A stretch of 64,000 bases of DNA from the NCBI GenBank assembly GCA_022828595.1, contig JAKGHH010000002.1, forward strand, positions 104,529,254-104,593,253, read 5' to 3'. Below are positions 21,911 to 32,330 of this stretch, piece by piece (position 1 is the first letter of the stretch; every line of letters begins with the position of its first letter). This DNA is from Nelumbo lutea (Eukaryota > Streptophyta > Magnoliopsida > Proteales > Nelumbonaceae). A program made the position numbers and the translations under genes. The notes below the pieces were generated by a model, which was not told the DNA's origin, ran no database searches, and saw only the letters and a list, made by a program, of their open reading frames with translations.

Positions 21911-23310
21911 TTATAGGTAGTATCGCCTCAAGTTCATGATGTTCCACGTTCGGGGTACTCGTTTGCCTTCCAAGGTTTCGAGTTCGTATGCGCCCCCGAG
22001 CGCTGTTTTTACTTTATAGGGCCCTTCCCAATTAGGTCCAAGCTTACCGATGCCGGGTTCGGGCACCATAATCTTACGGAGGACCAGGTCGCCGACTCGG
22101 AACCTTCGTTTCTTTACTCTGCTATTGTAGTAGCGAGCTACCTGCTGCTGGTATGCCGCTGTTCGGATGTGTGCGAGGTCCCTTACCTCGTCCAGTAGGT
22201 CGAGGTTGGTGCGTAACTCGTCTCCGTTCGTCCGATCGTCGTATGTTTCTAATCGCAACTTTGGTATTTTGATTTCCGCCAGGATCACCGCTTCAGTGCT
22301 GTAGGTGAGGTTGAAGGGGGTTTCTCCCGTGGCTGCTTTTTTGGTCGTTCGGTGAGCCCATAAGACACTTGGTAGCTCTTCGGCCCACAATCCCTTAGCT
22401 CGATCCAAACGTGCTTTCAGTCCATGCAGGATGGCTCTGTTCATCACTTCCGTCTGACCGTTTGCCTGTGGGTGCGCGACTGACGTGAAATTTTGCCGAA
22501 TCCCCATGTTCTGGCACCACTCTTGGAACTTGATATCCTCGAACTGTTTGCCGTTGTCGGAGATTAGAACCCGAGGTAATCCGAACCGACATACTATGTT
22601 CTTCCAAAAGAAGTTTTGTATGTTTCGAGCCGTAACAGTTGCCAGAGGTTCGGCTTCTATCCACTTCATAAAGTAATCTACTGCAACAACTAAGAATTTT
22701 CTTCCGCCTGTTGCTGGTGGGAATGGCCCTAGGAGGTCGATGCCCCATTGTGCAAAGGGCCACGGGCTGGCGAGGTATTTTAGGTCGGAGGCAGGTTGAT
22801 GGTGGATGTTAGCGTGCTTCTAACACTTGTCGCATTTTCTGACGAGCTCGACAGCTTCTGCCTTCATTGTTGGCCAGTAGTATCCTTGTCGGAGTGCCTT
22901 TTGGGCGAGTGCTCTGCCCCCCAAGTGTCCGCCGCACAGGCCTTCATGAGTGTCGCGGAGTACGAACTCGGCTTCGGTAGGTCGCAGGCACCACAAATAG
23001 GGGAGCGTGTACGACCGTCGGTATAACCGTTCGTCTATTATGACATATTTGGCCGCCTGGCGCTGCACCCTCTTGGCCGCATTGCGTTCTGCAGGGAGGG
23101 TTTCGTCTATCAGGAAGCTCGTGAGTGGATCGATCCAGCTCGGCTCTGCTTCTAAGACCGGAGCGACCTCCTCTGTCCCCCCGAGAATACTAGGCCGAGG
23201 TAAGTCCTCTATGTACACAGTTCTCATATTGTTGTGACTCGTGCTGGCTAATCGGGACAGGGCGTCGGCCTCAGTGTTTCGGACATCAGGATTTGCCTGA
23301 TGATGTGTGA
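21911..23310 (-). pseudogene. Integrase of Tat element A, interrupted
   Basis: Read from about 23310 down to 21911. The zinc-binding HHCC region (THEGLCGGHLGG ... CDKC) ends at a TAG at 22820-22822. The same frame then continues with the core, giving the D,D,E residues in WGIDLLGPFP, LISDNGKQFE and GQTEVMNRA. The C-terminal part has GDLVLRK and the terminal RTWNIMNLRRYYL. No chromodomain follows, in keeping with the Tat lineage. The frame differs from that of the RNase H region, so a frameshift lies near 23290. It would integrate the cDNA if intact. Confidence 0.8.
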
Positions 23311-24030
23311 CCAGAAGTTGAGCAGGGCTTCTTTTACTTTGGCCAAATATGTGATCATGGAGGGATCGCGTGCTTCGTATTCGTCGGTAACTTGGTTTAC
23401 CACGAGCTGAGAATCGCTGCAGATGACCAAGTGTTTTGCCTTAACCTTTGGCGCTAGGTCCAGCCCGGCGATCAGTGCTTCGTACTCTGCCTCGTTGTTG
23501 GATGCCGCGAACTCAAAGCGTAGTGCGTATTCTACTTCTGTGCCGCTCGGGCCGCACAAGACTATTCCAGCTCCGCTACCTTGCCGGTTCGAGGAACCAT
23601 CCACGTGAAGGATCCAGGGCTCCTCATCCCAATTCGCTCTTCGCCTGACTAGGAGAGATGCCACACTGGGTGCTACTTCACGGGGTTCGGACTCTATGGG
23701 CTCAGGAGCTCCGGGTTCGCCACAACTGGGGACCTCGGGCTCGACCTGTGGGGCTTTGTGGCTGGAAGTGCACTCGGCAATAAAATCTGCCAAAGCTTGG
23801 GCCTTGATAGCTGTTCTCGGTTTGTACTGGAGGTCGTACTCGCTGAGTTCGATGGCCCATTTCATCAATCGACCGGAGACTTCGGGTTTGAGTAAAACTT
23901 GTCTAAGAGGTTTATCAGTTAGGACGATGACGGAGTGAGCCTGGAAGTACGGGCGGAGTTTACGAGCTACTACTACTAGGGCATATGCTAGTTTTTCTAT
24001 CTCCGGGTACCTTGCCTCTGCTCCCTGCAA
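23248..24030 (-). CDS. Dual RNase H region of Tat element A
   Basis: The 260-codon segment holds two RNase H modules. The first, up to about residue 90, has ARYPEIEKLAYALV and the SEYDLQYKPR end of the normal Ty3 RNase H. The second, residues 140-230, has WILHVDGSSNRQGSGAG, NNEAEYEALIAGL and CSDSQLVVNQV, giving the D, E, D acidic residues of the additional (archaeal-like) RNase H. It is in frame with the reverse transcriptase but cut from it by a TAA at 24034-24036 that replaces a lysine codon (family motif YYVSK). It ends in a frameshift before the integrase. Confidence 0.8.
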   Translation of the reverse strand: MQGAEARYPEIEKLAYALVVVARKLRPYFQAHSVIVLTDKPLRQVLLKPEVSGRLMKWAIELSEYDLQYKPRTAIKAQALADFIAECTSSHKAPQVEPEVPSCGEPGAPEPIESEPREVAPSVASLLVRRRANWDEEPWILHVDGSSNRQGSGAGIVLCGPSGTEVEYALRFEFAASNNEAEYEALIAGLDLAPKVKAKHLVICSDSQLVVNQVTDEYEARDPSMITYLAKVKEALLNFWSHIIRQILMSETLRPTPCPD

Positions 24031-24033
24031 AAT

Positions 24034-25000
24034 TTAACTAACATAATATATGGGTCGTTGGACCCGGTCTGTTTCCTTTATTAGTACCGAACTGACCGCC
24101 TCGTCGCTCGCCGAGAGGTACAGTTCTAAGACCTCGCCCACCTCGGGCCAGGCTAAGGTTGGTACACTAGCGAGGTAACCTTTTAGTTCATCGAACGTGA
24201 ACTGGCAGTCCTGGGTCCACTCGAACCCTTTGCCTTTGACTGCCTTGAAGAAGGGTAGGCAGCGGTCTGCTGACTTAGACAAGAAGCGGCTTAGAGCGGC
24301 TATGCGGCCGTTTAGCCTCTGAACCTCTTTTACTTTCCGAGGTGGTTTCATATCTAGAATGGCTTTTATTTTGTCCGGGTTGGCCTCAATACCGCACCAA
24401 TTGACAATGTAGCCTAGGAACTTGCTCGAGGTGGCGCCGAAGACACACTTGTTGGGATTCAACTTCATGCTAAACTGACGCAGGATTTGGAAAACAGAAT
24501 CTAAGTCTTGTATTAACTCTTGTGAAAACTGAGTCTTGACGATCATGTCGTCTACATAGCATTCTATCTTCGTACCAATCAAGGGCCGAAATAGCTTATT
24601 TACAAGTCTTTGGAAAGTTGCCCCGGCATTTTTTAGTCCGAAGGGCATGACTTTGTAGCAATACAGGCCGAACTCGGTTATGAAGCTGGTTTTCTCCTCA
24701 TCGGATGGGTCCATCCTAACTTGGTTGTAGCCCGAGTAGGCGTCCAGGAAGCTTAGCAACTCGTTTCCCGAGGTTGCGTCCACTAGGCAGTCAATTCTGG
24801 GGAGGGGGAAGCAATCTTTCGGGCAAGCTCGGTTCACATCGGTATAGTCGACGCACATGCGCCACTTGCCGCTTGCCTTTTTTACCAACACTGGGTTGGC
24901 CACCCAGCTCGGGTAGTAGACTTCCCTTATGAAGTTTGCTGCGAGGAGCTTCTCGACCTCCTCGTCGACCGCTCTCCAGCGTTCTGGGGCTAAGTTGCGT
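24034..25000 (-). CDS. Reverse transcriptase of Tat element A
   Basis: The open segment 24903-24034 is preceded in the same frame by codons from about 25000 (AVDEEVEKLLAANF). Reverse transcriptase motifs occur in order: KWRMCVDYTDVNRACPKD, FLDAYSGYNQV, SFITEFGLYCYKVMPFGL, FQRLVNKLF, the catalytic CYVDDMIVK, and KCVFG..FLGYIV. The YVDD box is intact (residues 116-119 of the open segment). It would copy element RNA to DNA. A frameshift separates it from gag-protease near 25020, and it closes with the TAA at 24034-24036. Confidence 0.85.
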
Positions 25001-25088
25001 TTCTTCTGTCTAACGGGTCTGACTAAGGGTCAGTATTAAGTTTGTGAGTTATCAGTCCGGGGCTAATGCAGGGCATGTCGGCCGCGGA

Positions 25089-27734
25089 CTAGGCAAAAAT
25101 ATCTAAATTTTGAAGTAAAAAACTCACCAGTTCGGCTCGTAGGGGCTCTTCGATGGAAGCTCCGATGCTTAGTGTGCGAGCTGGGTCCGTAGCCGAAATC
25201 GGGATTGCGACTGTTTCCTCCATGGGCGAAGCTCGCTCCTCACCTTGCTCCGTCGGCCGCTCCAGTTCGAGGTCGTCGACCGCCTTGGTTTTTCCCTTTA
25301 GGGCAGCAACGTAGCACTTGCGGGACTCGAGCTGGTCGCCCCGCGCTACCCCTATACCGAAGTCCGTAGGGAACTTCATGGCCAAATAGTAGGTGGAGAC
25401 CGCCGCCCGTAGGACATGCGTGATCAGCCGTCCTATTATGGCATTGTATGGGGAGGGGGTCGCTACTACCAGGAAATCATGGTTGAGTCTGACCGCACAA
25501 GGCCATGTGCCGACTTCCACAGGGACAGTTACTTTTCCGAGGGGCCTAACTTCCTCTCCGCTGAAACCTACCAGGGGAGTGTTCGCGGGCTTCAGCTCTC
25601 TCCTCTTTAACTGCAGCTGGTCAAATGCCGATTTGAAGAGGATGTCCGCTGAGATGTCCGAATCTACGAGTACGCGCCTGACCTCGAAGTCGCTAATCCT
25701 TAGCTTAATGACAAGAGCGTCATCATGGGGGTAGTGAACTCCTCGCGCGTCGTCCTCTGTGAAAAAGATTGGTTCTTCGGTCTTTGGTCTCTTTGGGGGG
25801 TTCCTTTCTTCGAGGGCCGCTTCGCGAACTGAAGTCCGGGCTGCTGCCGAGGTACACCCCGCTACCACCGATCCTCCCACTATTACATGGATGGTTCCCC
25901 GAACTGGCCTCTCTTCCGGAGGCTGCTTCTGCAACGGTGCGGCAGGTCTGTTGCTAGACTCGGGTGCATCCTTTTCGTGCTCCCCTTGCCGACCTGCTTT
26001 ATTGTTATTGTTGTGCTGTACAAAGTTTCTCAAGTATCCACGACGGATGAGTCCCTCTATCTCGTCCCGGAGGTTATTACACTGTTCGGTGCTATGACCA
26101 TGGTCTCTATGGAAACTACAATACAAATTCTTGTTTCTATCGTTCGGATTTCCCTTCAGGCGAGGTGGCCACTTAACGTATGGAGCATCTTTGATCGTCA
26201 TTAAGATCTCTGTCCGCCTCGTGTTTAATGGCGTGTAGTCCGTCCGAACTGCTAGGGGGGCCCGGAAGGACTGGTTCGGCTTCGGCTCCCGGGTCGGGTT
26301 TTTTCTATTCACCGGGTTGGAGAGCTCGCCTTCTCTCTTTCTTTTCTCGTTCCCGCCTTCGGTTCGTTGGTTGATTTCTTCCTCTGTCCTCATGAACTTA
26401 TCCGCGAGTTTGAGGAATTCGTCCACGGTCGCAGGCTGGCTGGCCACCATGTGCCATTTGAACTCTTTGTGCGTCACCCCTCTTTTGGCCGCCGCGAGCT
26501 GCATTGTGGGGTCCAACCACGGTATTTGCAAGCATGCTTCGTTGAACTGCTTGATGTAGCCCCGAATAGATTCTCCTTCTCTTTGGACCACTCTGAAGAT
26601 GCTTTCCTCTGTTCTGGGGCACCGTCGGCTGGCGACGAAGTGTGTGGTGAAGACTTGCACGAACTGGGCCCAACACTTTATCGACCCGGGGGCCAGGTTC
26701 CTGTACCAAGTGCGGGCTACCCCCCTGAGGGTGGTGGTAAAGGCCACGCACATGCACGATTCGCTAGCCCTAGCGAGGTGCATTTGGGACTGAAAGGCGT
26801 CAACGTGGTCGTTGGGGTCAAAGGACCCGTCGTACTTGTCCAAAGGTGGGAGCTTGAAGTCTCTGGGTAAGGGGACCGCCAGGAGTTCCAATGCGAGGGG
26901 GGAGGGAACGGAGAGAGCCGGGGCAGCCCCTACCTCGTCCGAGCTCGCGTCTTTGCCTCTGAATTCCGACAAGGCGCGGGTGGCGGTTTGGCGACTTCGC
27001 CGGTGCCTTTGCCGTTGAGCGGGCCTTGTGCTGGCGCTGTTGGCCTCCGTGTTGCCGAGCTCGATGGGCCCGGAGTGCTGGTAGTTTGTCGCCAGGGCGT
27101 TGAATCGGTTTTCGGTGAGCGGGAGCTCGGGCTTGGAGCACCGGGGTGCCGACCTCGCGGGCGAGGTTCCTGACCCGCCTGCGGGTTGCGAGGCGGGGAT
27201 GACATTTTTCTCTCTTCGGCCTGGGGACGAGGCCTGGCTGTTGGGGTGGTTCTAGGGCCGGGAGGCCTTCGCCTGGCGGGGACGCCCATCCTGCGGGGAG
27301 GCCTTGACCGGCCTCAGAGCGGGGTGGCGAGGTGGAAGTAGTGGTTGGTTTAGTGGCAGTTGGGGGAACTGCTGTTGATAGTGATACTGGGAGATGTTGT
27401 GCAGCACTTGGAGCTGGTGAAGCTGGTGTTGCTGGAACTGTTGCATTTGGGCTTGCATTGCCCACATGCACTGCATCAGGTCCTCCAATTGGTTTTGGCT
27501 AGCTGCCAGGGGGACGACAGTTGGTTCAGTGAAGGTTGTCTCAATGGGGAGAGGAAAGGGGACGCTTGTGGTAGGAGGGTTTACGGGTGCCACTGCTTGT
27601 GGCATGTTCAAGATGGGGATCCCATCTGCCGAAAGGTGGATGGTGAACTGTCCAACGCACACTACAGGGACTTGAAATTGCTCCCCGGTGGTGTTTGTCT
27701 CCGTGCCACGTCCGGTGTTGCTGGAGGAGGCCAT
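25089..27734 (-). pseudogene. Gag-protease of Tat element A, with one internal stop
   Basis: One frame runs from the ATG at 27734 to 25089, broken only by a TAG at 27252-27254. The N-terminal part is glutamine-rich (MQAQMQQFQQHQLHQLQV). The capsid-like retrotransposon gag domain lies around 26850-26500 (DKYDGSFDPNDHVDAFQ, TWYRNLAPGSIKCWAQF). An atypical zinc-binding CSFHRDHGHSTEQCNNLRDE follows near 26120. The protease region has LVDSDISADILF where the usual motif is D-S/T-G-(S/A), so the active-site glycine appears to be aspartate. It ends with a TAG exactly where DIFAW normally continues into pol. Confidence 0.8.
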
Positions 27735-27798
27735 GAGTGTTGGGTTTTTTGAAGAAAAAAGGGGGTATCGAAGTTTGGAGGGAGGCTTTTCGAAGCGT

Positions 27799-27816
27799 TT
27801 CCCACAGACGGCGCCA
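27799..27816 (-). other. tRNA primer-binding site of element A
   Basis: TGGCGCCGTCTGTGGGAA on the minus strand lies two bases after the 5' LTR end. The TGGCGCC start complements a tRNA 3' end and is common in plant Ty3 elements. I do not assign the tRNA. Confidence 0.75.
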
Positions 27817-27818
27817 AT

Positions 27819-28793
27819 TGATGGAGTGCGATCCGGCTGGTCTTAGCTATCCGCTGCCTTGCTTCCGAACGGGGTAGCAGGGAACCTAAAACGGAAGAGA
27901 TGGGAAAGCTCCGGGGGGAACCCGGTGTAGAGGCTCCGAAGCTCAAGTTAGAATCCTTCAAAAGCAAGGTAATACCAGATAGCGCAAAGTTTGCATACCT
28001 CCGTTGTCGGGGGCAGGAGGCTCTTATAGTCACTTCGTGTACTCGTCCTGAGGCCCTTGTCAGGTCGGGTATGATTACCCTTGTGCTTGTCAACTTGGCC
28101 GTCGTCCTTTCTGCTGAGACAGAACCGTCACTGCCTAACCGTCTAACTGGAGATGGCGGTGTCAATGGCGGAGGCAGGTGGCCGTTTAGAGTGCTGCTGC
28201 CAAACGTCAGATCCCAAGTCAGTCGGGCGTGGCACCCTCGGTCACGGACTTCCCTAGTGTCAGGCATGGTACGACTTGTTTTGCTTTGGTGCCCAGAAGA
28301 TGATGCGAAGTGCTGAGCGAGGCGGTCTCGAGCTCGGAGATACCCCGAACTGTTACAAGGTGGGTCAGTTCGGCGAAGTGTATCCCGAGCTATTACAAGG
28401 TGGGTCAGTTCGGCAAAGTGTATCCCGAGCTGTTACAAGGTGGGTCAGTTCGGCGAAGTGTATCCCGAGCTGTTACAAGGTGGGTCAGTTCGGCAAAGTG
28501 TATCCCGAGCTATTACAAGGTGGGTCAGTTCGGCGAAGTGTATCCTGAGCTGTTACAAGGTGGTAGTTCGGCGAAGTGTATCCCGAGCTGTTACAAGGTG
28601 GGTCAGTTCGGCGAAGTGTATCCTGAGCTGTTACAAGGTGGTAGTTTCGGCGAAGTCCATCCCGAGCTGTTACAAGGGTCAGTTCGGCGAAGTGTGTCCC
28701 CTTGTTCCCGCCTAGGCTTGGCCCCTTTTGCCGAGCTGTCGTTTCTGCCACGTGTCACATAATAAAGAGGTCGGGCCAAATCTTCCTTCATCA
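27819..28793 (-). repeat. Shared LTR: 5' LTR of element A and 3' LTR of copy B
   Basis: 975 bp with TGATG...CATCA ends, the same tandem repeat block (about 28345-28680) and the TATA-like CTATAAGAG at 28022-28030. A primer-binding site lies on one side (27799-27816) and a polypurine tract on the other (28794-28809), so it serves two elements. Confidence 0.85.
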
Positions 28794-29188
28794 ATTGCCC
28801 CCCACTCCTTGCGCCGAGGGTCTTGCCATGGCGCGGGGAGTTTTCGCGAGGTAGCTGGTGGATTTGTCCCGTCCTTCAAACCTTCACTGTACGAGACGCT
28901 TTTGCTAGGATTCTTTCGGTTTTCAAGAAGGACGTGGCAGCGGGTCATTTCTAAAAGGCACGCCACCGCTGTACGTGCGCGGTCGACTGTCAGGGAGACG
29001 TGCGGCGCGTCAGTTTCGAAAAGACGCGTGTCGAAGCGACGTCGGTTTCAAAAAGACGTGCTGACGTTTCGCTTTTCTCGGAAAGACGTGCGCCCGTCAC
29101 GTCTCGACCTTAAGGGTTGTGCGGTTGGTAGGAACGTGGGCCGTCGGATCGTCTTCGGTCTGCACGGTCGATTCTTGGTTACTGTAGA

Positions 29189-29197
29189 TATAAATAG
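29189..29197 (+). promoter_or_regulatory. TATA box for the antisense ORF of copy B
   Basis: TATAAATAG followed by TGGGGGACCCC, 181 bases before the ATG at 29370, as in element A. Confidence 0.6.
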
Positions 29198-29369
29198 TGG
29201 GGGACCCCGGTTGTTGTCACTTCTGCGGTTTGTCTATTGAGTTCGCGTCCAACCCTTCAGCTCGCGTCCAAGTCTTTTCCAGCTCGCGTCAAGGCCGGTA
29301 CAGTTCACGGTTCTTTGGTATTTCTTCAAACCTTCCGGTGAGTACTTTCTTGAATTCGTCTTTTCCCCA

Positions 29370-31288
29370 ATGTCTAGCTTTGATAGCTCAGACGACTCTT
29401 CGAGTAGGGCCGATGTAGGTTCCACCAACCGAGCCGTGTCCCCAGACTGCCTCAGTGATCCTGAGGTGGAGTTTGAGGACTACGAACCAGCAGGTCGAGT
29501 CGCTTCGGGCAGTTTGGCGTCTACCTCCCGCCGAGGTCGGATGCTAGACCGGTTTGGCCCTTCGACCATGACGCCTGAGGGGCTTCAATCTATACTTCTG
29601 TCTTACAATCTTCTTGGGGGGTACACATATTTTATTCCTTCGGGTAGCTTTCCTTGGGAACACGGTCCCGATGAGATCGTGATTTTTCGAGAGCAGCTTG
29701 TTGCAGGGTTGCGACTTCCTTTCCATCCCCTTCTCGTCGAAGTCATAAACCACTTTGGTGTCACCATTGGCCAGCCTCATCCGAACTCTATTCGGAACTT
29801 GGTGGGGACAATTTCCCTTTTTTGCGAGCAGAACTTTCCCTTAGACTTAGAGATATTCTCCTCTATCTTGATGCTCAAGAGACAGGCGGGTTCTCTTCCA
29901 GGGGGGAGATGGGCGTATTACCTTACTCCTCGCCCCGGCTTGGAAGCGGGACTACTTCGGCATGCGAAGTGCACAAGGATGGCCCTTTCAGACCGGGTGG
30001 GGTGAGGCCGCTCCCGATTTGGGCGTAACTCTTGATAAAGAGACGGTGAAGGGTCTCCGGCAATGGGCACGACAAGGCTTAAAGTGCCACCAATACTTAA
30101 CGGAGGCTAAGCTTTTTGCAGCCGGCCTGAGTTCGGGTAGGTTTTTGGCTATGTGGCTTTTTTTTTTTTTGATGTCGAACTCGTTTCTGTAGGTGTGATG
30201 GATGCAGAGAGAACTCGTGGGGGGCGTTTGTTCCAAGGTATGAAGAGGAGGAAGCGAGTCGCCAAGCGAACTCGTACCGAGCTGCCCCTGGATGAGGAGC
30301 CCCAAGCCCCAGACCATACGCGAGAGGATCTGCCCAGGGAGCCCGAAATGACTCCACTGGTGCACGAGACTGCCAGGGTGCCTTACACTGAAACCACTCA
30401 TACGGGCGCTCCTGCATACTCAAGTGCTCCTGCTCACTCTGGGTCTGCTCATATGCGGGCTGGGCCCTCTGGCTCGGGAGCTCAAGGGGAGTTTAGGAGC
30501 GTGTTGACGCCGAACTACACTCTTCAGAAGAGTAGGGACGCTACTTTCCCCAAGGAGGTCGTGGTGTGGACCGATCTTCCCTTGAATCAGGTCGCTTGCT
30601 GCGCCGTAACACATGCCATGGTGGTAAGTTAGATTCTGTCTTCCTTTTTTATTCTGTTGCTTCTGCTGTCATTTTGCTCACTTGTTTCTTTTGGTAGGTG
30701 AATTCTTCGATTCATGCCTTGGCGGCCCAAGTGGAGAGGAGCTCGCGATAGGCGTGAGCTGCTGAGGCTGCCGCTCATGCGGCTGAAGAAGCCTTCCGTG
30801 CTGTAGAGGCAAATACCCGGGCTGCTGAGGCGGTTGCTTATGCTGCTGAAAAGGCTGCTCGCGTCGCGATGGCCAGACAGGCGAGGTCTCAGCGTGACGC
30901 CGAGGCCATGGGGGTAGTTGTCAAGCATATGGCGGACTTGAAGTTGGATTTATAGCATCAAGTCGAGTATCTTCAGGAGGACATTAGGGAGAGAACGCAG
31001 ATTTTTTCCCAAGGCATTGAAGACGCCAAGAAGAAGGCAGTTGAAGACTACATTGCCTCCCTGCGTTTTGACGATCTGATGGTGGATTCTTACAGGAGGG
31101 GGTTCAAGTTGAGCCGGTGGATGATCCGGAATACATACCCCGACCTCGATGTTAGTGCCATAACCACTTCGCGTATAACTCAGGAGATGGCCAATGCTGC
31201 CGATGGCGAGCCGGACTCTGAAGGAGAGGCAGGGCCTTCGGGTGTTGTTGAAGTGCCTTCCGATGACGAAGTGGCTCCGGGCATGTAA
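29370..31288 (+). pseudogene. Antisense ORF of Tat copy B, spliced, broken
   Basis: Exons by analogy with element A: 29370-30136, 30193-30623 and 30698-31288. Exon 1 has a 41-base deletion near 29935 that shifts the frame. Exon 3 has the same TAG as element A (about 30749) plus a second TAG near 30953 in the coiled coil. In contrast, its C-terminus is intact where A is shifted: it reads NTYPDLDVSAITTSRITQE and ends VPSDDEVAPGM at 31288. The two copies thus have partly shared, partly private damage. Function is unknown. Confidence 0.7.
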
Positions 31289-31603
31289 ATTTTTTTTTTT
31301 TGCCAGTGTACTGTTTTTTGCAATGGAGTGTCTTTTTCCCCTTGCTCATCTTCCCCGAGCTGTTTCTTTGCCGAGTTTTTAAATTTCCGTGGTCTTTTAT
31401 GCCGCGAACTGATTTTTTGCCGAGCTGATAATGTGCTGAAGTTCCTCGGCTTGCCTTGTGGCACATGGCCTGATTTCGTCCACTTCGCTAGGTGGTTTAT
31501 AGGTAGTATCGCCTCAAGTTCATGATGTTCCACGTTCGAGGTACTCGTTTGTCTTCCAAGGTTTTGAGTTCGTATGCGCCCCCGAGCGTTGTTTTTACTT
31601 TAA

Positions 31604-31965
31604 GCTGTCCTCCTATACAAATTTGAGGAGGGGGCTTGCCTGTGAAATTATTGTAAGAGAAGCTCACATTCCTTAGAGATATGGGTCCAAAAAATCTTCA
31701 GATATACTACCAAAGAAGTTGTTAGAATGAACATAGAAGTAAACTGGGTTCTTCAAACGGGTTATGGTGGGAAGAAAGTTTCCTTGTAGCTGGTTTTCAC
31801 TCAGATCAAGAAGTTCTAGACTTTCCAACTTGCCTATTTCATGGGGAAGGATTCTAGTGAACTAGTTATTGGAGAGACTTATGTTGGCAAGCTGAGATAA
31901 GTTTCCCATGCTAGAAGGAATTGGGCCAGTAAGAAGGTTATCAAACTAAAAAAGATTACCCGTCG
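31604..31965 (-). pseudogene. LRR receptor kinase pseudogene, 5' part (leucine-rich repeats)
   Basis: On the minus strand from about 31955: LLTGPIPSSMGNLSQLANIS, then LPHEIGKLESLELLDLSENQ, then RLKNPVYFYVHSNNFFGSIS, and after a one-base frame change near 31684, LRNVSFSYNNFTGKPPPQIC. These are plant extracellular LRRs with the LxxLxLxxNxxxGxIP pattern. There is an in-frame stop (NN-stop-F near 31863). The SFSxNxFxGxLPPxxC repeat occurs in the same receptor-kinase family as the membrane/kinase fragment at 17540-17958, so both are probably one gene split by the retrotransposon and a deletion. Confidence 0.7.
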
Positions 31966-32237
31966 GAGAAAAGTCACGCTTGGCAGACCAGACTACTTGT
32001 GGGAAGCCTAAGTTAGGCAAGTACCATTGCAGTAGAGAAGATCTAGAATGAAGTCGAAAGAAACAAATAAAACTTAAGTAGGGACAAATTGGTTTATAAG
32101 ATTGAAATTAGAGTAGATGATGATAATTAATTAATGAAAAGAGGAGGTGTTGTGAATTGATTTGTTTTATGGTTGACAAAATTCAAGATGACGAAATAGG
32201 AAAAAGAAACCTAACTCATATTTTTTAGTATTTTAGG

Positions 32238-32330
32238 AGAATGACTGATCAGCCCGGCGTCAAAATTTGTAGTAGGTTCAAGGTACAGTTGGGGTGGATG
32301 TTAATTCGGAATTGATGTGCATTAATGTAT
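32238..32330 (+). repeat. Dispersed segment shared with 12571-12667
   Basis: Carries AGGAGAATGAC, CAGCCCGGCGTCA, GGTACAGTTGGGGT and AATTGATGTGCATTAATG in the same order as the reverse strand at 12571-12667. Unknown family. Confidence 0.4.

Larger units (their letters stand above)
18182..28793 (-). mobile_element. Ty3/gypsy retrotransposon, Tat lineage (element A)
   Basis: A 10.6 kb minus-strand element: LTR (28793-27819), primer-binding site, gag-protease, reverse transcriptase, two RNase H domains, integrase, an antisense spliced ORF, polypurine tract, LTR (19096-18182). The second RNase H and the antisense ORF between pol and the 3' LTR are Tat-lineage hallmarks (established knowledge). 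Several stops and frameshifts make it non-autonomous. It sits inside an LRR kinase pseudogene. The LTRs look closely similar, implying a fairly young insertion, but I have not computed divergence. Confidence 0.85.
28794..31603 (-). mobile_element. Truncated Tat copy B (3' internal part only)
   Basis: Colinear with 19097-22016 of element A: polypurine tract, antisense promoter and ORF, and the last 30 codons of integrase (VKTTLGGAYEL ... MNLRRYYL). Homology stops at about 31603 inside the integrase tail, where LRR kinase sequence begins. It lacks about 75 bp near 28932 and about 41 bp near 29935 present in A. Confidence 0.85.

Noticed and set aside
18182..22016. A single 3.8 kb LTR repeated at 27819-31603
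   Set aside because: The repeat includes a polypurine tract, an ORF and the integrase C-terminus. True LTR ends (TGATG...CATCA) lie at 18182-19096 and 27819-28793.
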